Below are positions 32,701-44,700 of a stretch of 64,000 nt of DNA, piece by piece; the first letter of the stretch is position 1; every line of letters begins with the position of its first letter. Position numbers and translations under genes: made by a program. The stretch is from an uncultured Leifsonia sp. (lineage in GTDB: Bacteria; Actinomycetota; Actinomycetes; Actinomycetales; Microbacteriaceae), in assembly GCF_945957465.1 (NCBI RefSeq), contig NZ_CAMFLC010000011.1, positions 18,665 to 82,664 on the forward strand, read 5' to 3'. The notes under the pieces were generated by a model. The model saw only the letters and a program-made list of their open reading frames with translations, ran no database searches and had not been told where the DNA came from.

Positions 32701-35700
32701 CGACCACCACCTCCGGAAGCGCCGACGTCACGGCGAGCGCGCAGGGCACCACACCCGGCACCGGGGGCAGCGCCGACGGCCAGTCGAAGGATGCGGTGCA
32801 GAACACCCCGAGCACCAGCGGCAACGAGGGTCTGCTGCCGACCGGTAGTTCCTCCGCGGGCGGCGCGGTCGGCGGCGCGAACACCGAATCGAGCGGCCAG
32901 TCCGGCCAGTCCTCGGGCCAGGGCGTCGGCGTGGGCGCCGCGGTCAGCGTGAACGTGGTCACCGACACCAACACCGCGAGCGTCGCCGCGGGCCTGACCA
33001 TCACGGCGGCGGGCGCGATCGGCGTCAGCGCCGTCAACTCGACGGATGCGCTCGCCAAGGCGGTCGGGACCTCCACCGCGATCAACAGCAACAACATCGG
33101 CGCGGGCATCGCGCTCAACGTCGCCACGGTGACCAACGCGGGCTCGATCGGCGCCGGTGCGACCATCGCCGGCGGCAGCATCCTGGTCCAGGGCATCACG
33201 GCGGCCGGTGCGGAGAACGACTTCACGGTCTGGGGCATCTCGGCGGCGGGCGGCGCCGGGGATGTCGGCGTGGCCGGCTCGGTCGGCGTGCAGGTGCTCA
33301 CGCTCGCGAACACGGCCGTGGTCGGCGCCGGATCGCGTCTCGCCGCGGCCGGCGCGCTCGTCCTCGCGGCGAGCGACCCGATGGGTCTGCAGTCCATCGC
33401 CGGTGCGGGCGGACTGTCGCTCGACGGGTCCGGCGTCGGCGCGGCGATCGTCGTCAACGTGCTCGCGGTCAGCACGCTCGCCCACATCGACTCCAGCGCC
33501 CAGCAGCCGACCGTCATCGACGCCGGCGGCGCCATCTCGCTGAGCGCGACGGCCTCGATCGTCCCGCTCGGCATCAGCCTCATCCCGGCCGTGCAGCTGC
33601 CGGATGTGAGCGGCGTCGCCGTCGCGGGCGGTGCGGGCACCAGCGGGGTCGCGGTCGGCGGCGCCTTCGTCATCGACGTCTTCGACCTGACCACGCAGGC
33701 CTACATCGCCGACCACGCGTCGATCAACCAGACCATCGCCTCCTCGCCCGGCCAGTCGATCACGATCGCCGCCTCCGACGACGTCCGGCTGTTCGAGCTC
33801 GCCGGCTCGCTGGGACTGAGCCTCGGCAGTGTCGGCGTCGGGATCAGCGTCATCGTCGGAGTCATCAACAAGGATGTGCGGGCCTACCTCGGCTCGTCGG
33901 TGAACGCCACGGTCGGCGGAGGCGTCAGCCTGCGGGCGACCGACCCGGAGAGCTACACCGAGATCGCGATCGGCGCGGCGGCCTCGCAGAGCGCCGGAGT
34001 CACCGGGTCGATCATCGTGCTCGTGCTGAACCCGGGCTCGAGCGCGCCGGGAACGCGCGCCTACATCGACGGCGGCGCGGGACGCTCCACGACGGTACAC
34101 GCGGGCGGCGACGTCACCGTTCTCGCCTCCGACGACGGCGGCTCGTTCCGCCTGTACGCCGGGCAGATCAGCGTCGGCGGCTCGGCGGGTGTCGGGATCT
34201 CGTCGGCGGTGCTCTCGCGCAGCAGCATCGTGGACGCCTACATCGCCGCGGGCGACGACATCTGGGCGCACGGGGCGACCGGGCTGACCATCGGCGCCAC
34301 GCAGAGCGCGAGCATCGAGCTGATCGCCGTCGGCGGCTCGGTCGGCGGCTCCGCCGGCGTCGCGGGCTCGGCGACGGTGGATGTGCTGAACCACACCACG
34401 CACGCCCACATCGACCGCGGTGTCACCGTCAACGGCGTCAACACCGGCGCCTCCGCGACCGAGGGCGTCGCCCTGTACGCGACCGACACGACCACCATCC
34501 GCGGCATCGCCGGGCAGCTCGCCGTCGGCGGCTCCGCCGGAGTCGGAGCGGGCGCGGACGTGGAGGTGCTGAGCAAGGACACCCAGGCCTGGATCGCCCC
34601 GCAGGTGCTCGTGGCGGCGAACGGCTCGGTGACCGTCGACGCCACCTCGAAGGAGGACGTCACCTCGATCTCGGCCGGCGCCTCCGCAGGCGGGGCCGTC
34701 GGCGTCGCACTCAACGCGGCGGTGCCGGTCTTCACCATCGTGACCGAGGCGTTCGTCGGCGAGGTGTGCACGGCCGGGACGATCACGGCCGCCGCCTGCG
34801 CGACCTCCCGCACCACCATCCTGGCCGGCGGCAGCGCCCGCATCGCGGCGAACGAGCAGCTCACCCTGAGCGTCATCGCGGGCAGCCTGGCGATCGGCGG
34901 GGAGGTGGGCGTCGGGGCCTCCGCCGCGGTCCCCGTGGTGACCAAGACGACGACAGCCTTCATCGGCGACAACTCGATCGTGAACGCGCTGGGCAACGGC
35001 GCGGGCATCACGACGGGCACCGGAGGCTTCACCGTCACGGCCGTCGACACCCGGTTCACGCCGGCCACGGCGATCGAAGCGGACGGTCGCACGATCGACC
35101 TCGGCTACGCGCACGGCTTCACCGAGGGCCAGCAGGTGCTGTACGACAACGGCGGCGGCGCCTCCATCGGCGGCCTCACCCAGGGCGGCGTCTACTACGT
35201 CCACGTGATCTCGGCGCACGAGGTGCAGCTGTCGGCCACGCAGGGCGGCGCGATCATCGCGCTGACGCAGCCGGTGCGCGGCGGCGAATCGCAGCGCATC
35301 CTCCCGACGGACCGGGCCGCGGCGCCGGTCGCGGCCGGTCAGTACTTCACCCCGTCGCTGGACGTGTCGGGCAACGTGATCACGCTGCCCTACGACCTGA
35401 CCCTCGCCACCGGCGATCCGGTCGTCTACCGGGCGGGCGGCGGCACCGCCATCGGGGGACTGGTGGACGGGCGCACCTACTACGCCATCGTCACCGGCCC
35501 GCACTCGTTTGAGCTCGCCGCCACAGCCTGCCAGGCCGACCCGTCCGGCAGCACCTGCAGCGGCGCCGTCCAGACGCCGATCACGCTCGACGCGGCGACC
35601 GCCGGAGCCGACCGCGCCCACAGCATCCTCCGCCAGGGCGACCAGCCTCCGGGCGACGCAGCGTCGGTGACCGGCATCAGCGTCGTGACGCCGAACACCG

Positions 35701-38700
35701 TCGCCGGTTTCCGCGGGGTCGCGGTCACGGCGAACAACAGCGACACCATCGGCGGCTACGGTGTCGCGGCCGGCTTCGGCACGGTCGGGGTCTCGGTCAG
35801 CGGCAGCGTCAACATCGTCACGGCGAACACCTCCGCCTCGATCGGGCGGATCGCCCAAGTCAACACCGGCAACGCCGGTGCGTCGTCGGCGCAGAGCGTG
35901 ATCGTCGGCGCGGGCAACGCCTTCCAGCTCCTCATGGTCGCCGCCTCCGTCGCCGCCGGAGCGGTCGGCGTCGGCGCCAACGCCGCGGTCGGCATCGTCA
36001 CGGTCAACACGGACAGCACCATCGGCGCGGGAGCGGTGGTGGATGCGGCGCGCGACGTGATCGTCTCCGCCACGGCCTCCGACCGGGTCACCGCCGTGGC
36101 CGCAGCCGCCGCGGGCGGAGCCGTAGGGGTCGCCGGTGTCGCGGCCGTGATCGTGCTCGCGCTGCACACCTACGCCGACACCGGCGCCGGGGTGACCGTC
36201 GTCGCCGGCAACAACGTCCTGATCGCGGCGCACGATGCCTCGAAGCTGACCGTGGTCTCCGGTGGTCTCGCCGTCGGCGCCGTCGGCGTCGGCATCGGCG
36301 TGGCGGTCACCTCCCTCAGCAAGGACACCCGGGCGTTCGTCGGCGCGGGCAGCTCCGTCGACGCGCTCGCGCAGCAGCCCGGCGTCGCGCTCGCGGGCGT
36401 CTTCGACGGAACGGTCGGCGCCACCGGGTTCGGGGTGCTCCCGGCCTTCCACGGCCTGGCCGTGCAGGCCGGCTCGAGCGAGAACGTGTTCGGGATGGCC
36501 GTCACGGCCGGCGGCGGATTCGTCGGGGTGGCCGGAGCGCTCAACGTCACGCTGGTGCACACGACGACGCTCGCCTTCATCGACAGCAACGCGCTGAACC
36601 GCACGCGCATCGACCTCCTGCCCGGCGCCGGCTCCCTCCAATCGATCAACGTCTCGGCGGCGGACCTGGTGACCACCTTCACCATCGGCGGCGGCCTCGC
36701 GGCAGGTTTCGTCGGTGTCGCCGGCGGCATCGACATCGGCGTGGCCGACGTCACGGCTCAGGCCTACATCGGGTCGTACGCCACCGTGCACGCGGCGAAG
36801 GACGTCTCGTTCTTCGCGCTGACGAGCAAGCAGATCCAGACCTACGCGATCAGCGTCGGGGGCGGGTTCGTCGGCGCGGCCGGCTCCGTCTCGGTCTGGG
36901 GCGTCGGCACCCAGCCGACCGGGTCGTACAACGAGGGGAGCTACGGCACCGACAGGGGCACCTGGTCGGGCTCGACCGCCTACAAGCAGGGGGACGTCGT
37001 CACCGGCTCCGACGGCAAGCGCTATGGCGCCACGAGCAACAACACCGGCGTGAACCCGGTCGGCGACGCGAGCGGCACCTGGGAGGGCTCGACCGACTCC
37101 CTGAACACCTCCTCGAGCAGCCCGGATGCGGCGACGGAGGCGGGCGGCCACGCCAACGGCGCCGGGCAGGGCGGCTTCCAGGGCATCCTCGACGGCACCG
37201 CGAACATGCACAACACCTCCGACAACACCAACGGCCGGATGCAGCCCTCGCTGGTCGCGGCCAACCAGACGGTGCACGCAGCGGCACCCGGCTCGAACAT
37301 CGTCAGCAGCGAGTTCAGCAACAGCGTCGCCGCCGGGACCGTGGCCACGATCGGCGCGAACACGGTCATCGTCATCGGCGGCGGCCTGAACGTCGGCGCG
37401 GCCGAGGACCTCGGCTTCGCCGGCGTCGCGGGAACGGCCGCGGGCGGGGCCGTCGCGGTCGGCGGGTCCATCCTGATCGCGCGGATCACCAGCAACGTCG
37501 AGGCGTCGATCCAGACCGGCGTCAGCGTCACCGCAGGCGGGGGCGTCCGGGTCGCCACCGCACTCACCGAGACGGACGACGGCCTCGGCTTCGCCGGCGT
37601 CGGCGGCCTGGTTGCCGTGTTCGGCCAGGTCGTGCTGATCACCAGCCACGCCACGCAGAACGCGCACATCGACTCCGGCGCGGTCATCCCGACCGCCGGC
37701 GGTGTCGTCGACGTCGAGGCGCTCGCCACCCGCACCGTCTCGCCGCTCTCGATCGGCGGCTCGATCGGCGCCGTGGCCGCCGGAGCCTCCGTCGCCGTGG
37801 CGACCATCGACGGCGACACCACGGCCACCATCGGGAACGTCGCGATCGGCTCGCTGGCCCCGGCCGGCGGCATCGTCGAGCGGGCGCAGTCGACCATCGT
37901 GGCGCCGGTGCAGGCGTACTCGGTCGCGGCGGGGATCGGCGGCGGCATCTCGGGCGCCGTGGCGGTGGCCACGATCGACGGAGCCACGTCCGCGGCCTAC
38001 AGCGGGCACGCCACCCTGAGCGGCGGCGCGTCCATCTCGGCGGTGGGAGTGAACACCCCGACCACCTCCACGCTGAGCGTCGCCACCGGCGCGATCACCT
38101 CCGGGATCAACGTCGCCCGGGCGATCACGAACCGCACGACGACGGCGCGGTTCGCCGGCGGGTCGAGCGTCTCCGCGGGAGGCGCGGTGACGGTGAGCGC
38201 CGCATCCACCAACCACGCGAGCGCCCAGACCCCGAGTGCGGCGCTCAGCCTGATCGGCTTCAGCCTCCTGCTGCCCATCGCGACGGTCACCGGAGCCACC
38301 GAGGCGCACCTGGACGGCGTGGTCAGCGCCTCCGGATCCATCACGGTCGCCGCGAGCGGCCAGAACCAGGCGATCGCCGACGCGTTCGTCGTCACGGTCA
38401 GCCTGCTCGGCGGCGGCCAGGGCGTCAGCGCTCTCGCCTCGGTCACCCAGGCCGCTGATGTGCTCGCGAGCGTCGGCTCGACCGCGAGCCTCAGCAGCGT
38501 CGGCGCGGTGTCGGTCACCGCGACCATCGTCTCGGACGGCAGCCACGGCGACTACGCGAAGGCGACCGTCACCAGCGGCGGCGGCGGGCTCATCAGCGCC
38601 GGCGCGTTCGTCGCGAGCGCGCTGCTGGCGGGCGCCACGACGGCCGAACTGCGCGCCCCGGTCCTCGCCTCCGGCTCCGTGCTCGTGAAGGCGGCGGGGG

Positions 38701-41700
38701 ACAGCACGGCCGACGCCTCCAGCACGAGCGCCGGCCTCGGGCTCCTCACCGTCACGCTCGCGCTCGTCGACGCGGAGGTCCAGTCGACCGCCGGTGTCGT
38801 GGCCATCGCGACCGGCGGCAGCCTCACCTCCAACGGCACCGTGCAGGTCGTCGCCACCGGTGCGAACAGCGCGACGACCCGCACCGATGCCGCCAGCATC
38901 GGTCTGTACGCGGGAGCGGCGAACGCCTCCACCGCGCTGGTCGCCGACGAGACCCGCGCCGAACTGGCCGACTCCGTCCACAGCCAGGGACTCTCGGTCA
39001 CCGCGGATGCGACCAGCGCCGCGACCGCGACCTCCGCGGTGGTCTCCATCGGGCTGATCACCGCGTCGTACGGCGACACGGTCGCGAAGGTGACCTCGTC
39101 GGCGGGCGTCCAGGCGCTGGTCGACTCCACCGCCACGACCGTCGACGCCGGGGCGGGTGCGGTGCTCGTCCACGCCGGTTCGGCGAACAGCGCCACCTCG
39201 ACGCCGACCCGGACCTCCGGTGGCGGCATCGCGCTCCTCGGGCTGTCGCCCGTCGCGAACGTCGCGGCCGCCACCACCGCGCAGTTCGACGGCGGCACCA
39301 CGACCTCCGGCGCCTTCACCGTCTCGGCGAGCGGCCACAACACGGCGAAGGCCACCGCGGATGTCAGCAACTTCAGCATCGGCGGCGTCACCGGCGTGGT
39401 CGTGCTCGCCGACATCGCGCCGAGCGCCACGATCGCCGCCGGTGTCGGCGCCGGCGCGCGCATCACGGCGGCCGGCCAGTTCACCGTCTCGGCGCTCAAT
39501 CCGGGCGGCAACAGTGCGGACGCGGAGGCGAGCAGCACCGCGGGCGGCGTCATCGCGGCCGGCGTCTTCTTCACCGGCGCGACGATCGGCGCGCCGGTGT
39601 CGGCCACGATGAACGGCTCGCTGCTCGCGTCGACCGGCGCCACCGTCTCGGCGGCGGCGACAAGCGTCGTCACCGCCCTGGCGAACTCGCTGAACATCAG
39701 CCTGGCCGGAATCACCGCGGCCCTGGTGGATGCCGAACTGCTCGCCTCGGCGGGCGTCACCGCCCACTACGGCACCGGAGCACTGGCCACCAGCGGCGAC
39801 GGCGCCGTCACGGCCACCGCGGCGAACACCGTCACCGCGACGACGGACACGGCGTCCGGCGGGGTGTTCGAGTTCGGGATCAGCGTGCCGACCGGGCGAA
39901 TCGCCGCAGCGACGTCGGCGGGCTTCGGGGGCGTCCTCACGCTGGCGACCGGGCTGACCGTGCAGTCGACCGCGACCAACACCGTCTCGACGACCGCCGG
40001 AGCGCGCAGCTACGGCGCGATCGCCGCGACCACCTCGTCGCCGCTCGCGACCATCACCAGCGCGGTCGTCACCACCGCCGCCATCGAGCAGAGCGCGCTG
40101 CTGAACGCTCCGAGCGCGGCCGTCGTCGTCCTCGCGAGCGCGACCGGGACGACGACGGCGAAGGGCGGATCCGTCAACGGCGGCCTCGGCACGGTGTCGT
40201 CCGCGCGGCCGGCTGCGACCGACCAGGCGCAGACGTTCGCGACGATGCTCGGAGCCGCCCACGGCGCGACCGCGACGACTCCCGGCGCCCGCTCGATCAC
40301 CGTGCAATCCAGCACCGTGGACACCACGACGGCCCTGATCAGCGACACCAGCGGAGCGGGCGTCGCGATCTCCGACGCCGGCGCGACGGCCACGACCCAG
40401 ACCACCGCCGAGACCGACTTCGGGTCGGCGAACGCGCCGATCGTCACCGTCGGCGACATCACCATCGGGGTCGCCTCCAACCCGGTGTCGATCTCGTCCG
40501 CGCTCAGCGACTCGGTGGGCATCCTGCTCAACATCGACTCCAACAACGCGACGGTCGTCAACTCGCCGACCGTCACCCTCCTGGTGAACAAGAGCGCACG
40601 CATCTACGCCGGCGGCACCGTCACGCTGAGCGCGCAGCAGAACACGACAGCACCGCCCAGCCTCAACCACAGCGACTTCGACGGCGCCACCGGCGTGGAC
40701 GTCGGCAGCAACACGATCACGTTCACCGCCCCGCACTCGTTCACCACCGGCGGCACGGTGACCTACACGACCAACGGCGGCACCCCGGTCGGCGGTCTCA
40801 CGAACAACGCGCAGTACAACGTCATCGTGGTGAACCAGAACGCGATCCAGCTCGGCTCGCTGTTCGACGCCGCCACCATCGACCCGGCGACCGACGCCAT
40901 CCAGTTCGGCACCGGGACGGGAGCCGACTTCGTCCCGCTCCGCCACAACCTGCACGAGGGCGACCTCGTCACCTACATCGTGCCGAGCGGCAGCACCGCT
41001 GTCCCCGGACTCGTGTCGGGCCGTCAGTACCGCGTCCACGTGATCGACGACTCCGACATCCAACTGTTCGACCCGTCCACCCCGACCGGAGCGGTCACCG
41101 CCACCGGCTCGAACGTCACAGGCGGCGACACGATCACCGCGGGGAACAGCTACAGCGACGGTCAGGCCGTCACCTACACGAACGGCAACGCGCTCCAGTC
41201 GTTCACCACCGACCAGGTCGAAGTGGCGGTCGACGGCAGCTTCAAGCCGATCATCTCCGGCAACCCGCCGGCGCTCACCTACGTGGACGACAACACCATC
41301 ACGATCCCGAACAACGGCTTCACCACCGGCCAGGCGGTCGTCTACGAGGGGGCGACCGACCCGATCGGCGGCCTCGTCAACGGCGCCACCTACTACGTGA
41401 TCAGGCTCAACGGCAACCAGATCCGCCTCGCCGCGAACCTGTGCGACGCCACCGGCACCTGCGTCGACGGCAGCAACAACCCCATCCCGGTGACCCCCAT
41501 CGCGCTCACCCCGGACCGTTCGGATGCGGGACGCGCGGTCATCCACCGCTTCTTCACCCCGGGTCAGCAGCCGATCACCGGACTCGAGGACGGCGGCCGG
41601 TACTACATCGTCGGGGCGACTTCCACCGGCTTCCAGCTCGCCACCACCCCGGGCGGCACGGCGATCGCTCTCGACGGGACCGGGATCACCGGACCCGGGA

Positions 41701-44700
41701 CGTTCACCCCGGCCCCCGTCGACCTCGGTGCGGGCGGAGGCGGCAGCCAGCAGCTCGTCATCGACCTGACCAGCGTCGGATCGGGCACCCAGACCCTCTC
41801 CGCGGTCGGGATCACCGGCAGCACCGCCGGCGGCGGCCAGCTCTCCACCGCGACCGTCAACGGCTCCGGCGGCGGCATCATCAGCTCGGGCCACGCCAAC
41901 ACGTCCGCGACCGAGGCCGCCGCGGTCACGGTCACCATCGACGAAGGCGCGACGATCACCGCCGGCGGCTCGATCGTCCTCACCACCGCCTCCAACGCCG
42001 GGGTCAGCGCCGACTCGGCCAACGGCGGCGGCGGCCTGGTCGCCATCGGCAGCGCCGCGGCCCAGTCGAGCACCACCACCACGACCACCGTCACGATCGC
42101 CTCGGGCACCGCGCTCACCGCCGGCGCCGACGTGACGATCGACCCGCTCACCTTCGGCCAGGCCACAGCGCTCTCGCAGTCGCACGCGGGCGGCCTCGGC
42201 TCCGGCGTCAGCTCGTACGCCGGGGCGACCCTCACCATCAGCACGGTGACCACGGTCGCCGGCACCATCCTGGCCGGGAACGACATCGCCGTGACGGCCC
42301 ACACGGCGGCGAACGGCAACGTCAGCACGAACGCGGAAGGCGGCGGCCTCGGAGTCTCCGCACACGCCGGCACCTGCGGCGGCCCGCAGTGCGACCTCAA
42401 CATCGGCATCACCACGACGGTCGACCTGAAGCCCTTCGCGCACCTCACCGCCGACAACGTGAACGTCACGGCGAGCGTCGACAGCGTGTTCGCGCACAAC
42501 AACTCGCACACGCACGCGAAGGCGCTCGGTGCCGCGTCCGACGCCCAAGCGGATGTCTACCTCACCAGCAACACGCTCGTGCACCTCGAGCACGACGTGA
42601 AGATCGTCGGCTACGAGTCGGTCACGCTGGTCGCCGTCAACGACACGATCACCCTGATCGCCTCCTCGGATGCCCACTGCGGCTGCCTCGGCGGCGACAC
42701 CAACTCGACCTCGAACATCAGCTACAACGGCACCTCCACCGTCACCGCGGACCTCGGCTCGGTCATCCGCACCGCGGTCCTCGAGGTCGACGCGCTCGAG
42801 AACCTCACCGGCTGGAGCCGCCCGACCGACTCCGACGGCGCGGCGTTCGACGGCGGCGGCAGCCACGGCGGCACCAACGAGAACGCGCAACGCCTGATCC
42901 AATGGCACGCGACCGTCTACCTGCACGCCGCCGACCCGCAACTCGTGGTGGACGAGACCGGCCGGATCGTGAAGCTCTACGGCGTCGTCGTGAAGGACGA
43001 CCTGGGCAACACGTACGGCCTGGGCTCCCTCATCCCGGCCGGCCGCATCATCGACGTACAGGACATCGTCAACGCCGGGGGAGCGCACGCCACCTTCTAC
43101 GCGAACGTCGTCGGCTCGCAGGCGGGCGGCAGCGCGCCGCAGGGTTCGATCGTCGGCACCGACGGCAGGTTCATCGTCCAGAACACATTCGACTTCGTGA
43201 AACTGTACAACTCGTCCAGCCGTTCCATGACCGTGCACGCGATCACGGTCGCGAACCTCACCGCGGTGGCCGCGACCGTCGACATCACGACCGAGATCAG
43301 CTCCGGGTTCCTGTTCACGATCGGCGCGCCGATCTTCGTCCCGACGGCCGTCGACATCGAGAACTACGTGGTCTCCGGCAACGGCACCGACCAGCTCGTC
43401 CTCGACGGCGTCATCGCGAACCCGATCGGGTCGACCCGCATCGACAACCAGCACGGCGACATCCTCGCCGGGCCCGACCGGCCGGCCGTCATCACCAACA
43501 CGCTCGTCATCCTCGCCGACGACGGCACCATCGGCCTGCTGGACGCATCCACCGGTGTGCGGGTGCCCATCCCGGTCTACCTCGTGCAGAGCGACTACCT
43601 GGTCGACGACGTCGACCCGACCCGGTTCGTCTCGCTGATCGCGGACGCGCGGGTGGATGTCGTGCTCGACATCACGTCCATCCTGCGAGGGCCGCCGAGC
43701 GCGTTCACGCCGACGCTGCCGCTCATCCACGCCGGACGCGACATCGACATCGTCCTCGGCGACAGTCTGCAGGGCGACGGCGTGCCCGCGTTCGGGGCGA
43801 ACGCCATCCAGGTCAACGACCAGCAGACTCCCGCGCTCTCGGGGCTGTACCAGCTGTTCTTCCACCCCGACAACGGTGTCTTCGGGTACAGCGACCCGGT
43901 GCTGGTCGCCTTCGGCACGGACAACACCCCGTTCCCGAGCACCTACGTGTTCTCCGACCTCAGCGCCGGCCGGAACATCGGAGTGCGGCACACCGCGACC
44001 GGCGCGACCGTCGTCATCGTCGCCCACACCGACGTGGATGCGACGTTCACGGGCATCGAGCTGCCCATCCCGTTCTCGACCAGCGACGGCATCGGCGAGA
44101 TCGACCTCTCCACCGACGGCTCGATCACCGACACCGAGACCATCGGCGATCTGCGGGTCGGCACCATCACCTCCACCGGCGGGGATGTGACGCTCATCGC
44201 CCCCGACCTCGGTGCCTCCATCTTCGACGTCGGCGCGGCCGACGACACCGCGCCGCGCGTCACGGGCAACACCATCACGCTGCTCGCTCCGACCGGCGGC
44301 ATCGGCTTCGTCTCGCCGACCGTGAACTACCTCGAGCTGCGCTCCTCCAACGCCGCACGCGGACACGTCTACGCGCTCGCGCTGCACGGCATCTACCTGG
44401 CGCAGACCTCCGGCGCGCTCTACGTCGGCCTCGTCGACTCGCTCACCGGGGATGTGGCACTCATCGCCGACGACGGCTCCATCCAGAACGATGTGGACGG
44501 CACCACCGCCGAGGTCATCGGCACGAACATCGACCTGATCGCGCACAACGGCTCGATCGGCACGGCGTCCGGCACCGGCGCCTCCGACCTGAAGGTCGCC
44601 ACCGACGCCCTGCACGGCGGCCGGCTCTTCGCCCTCACCGACCGAACCTCCGCCCTTCCGGCCGGAAGCGCGCCCAACGGCGACATCTACGTCACCCAGA

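Larger units (their letters stand above)
17570..32900 (+). repeat. Tandem array of about twelve 1.17-kb protein-coding units
   Basis: The marker encoding VDxQV begins at 19926, 21105, 22275, 23442, 24612, 25782, 26952, 28122, 29292, 30462 and 31617. The spacings are 1179, 1170, 1167, then 1170 six times, then 1155. Degenerate units precede (about 17,570 and 18,756) and follow. Length conservation to the base in the middle, with divergence at both ends, is the pattern of an array grown by internal unequal exchange. Confidence 0.9.

Noticed and set aside
17570..32900. CRISPR-like or satellite array suggested by strong periodicity
   Set aside because: The period is 1.17 kb, it is in frame over the whole length, and units contain protein motifs; it is a coding tandem repeat.
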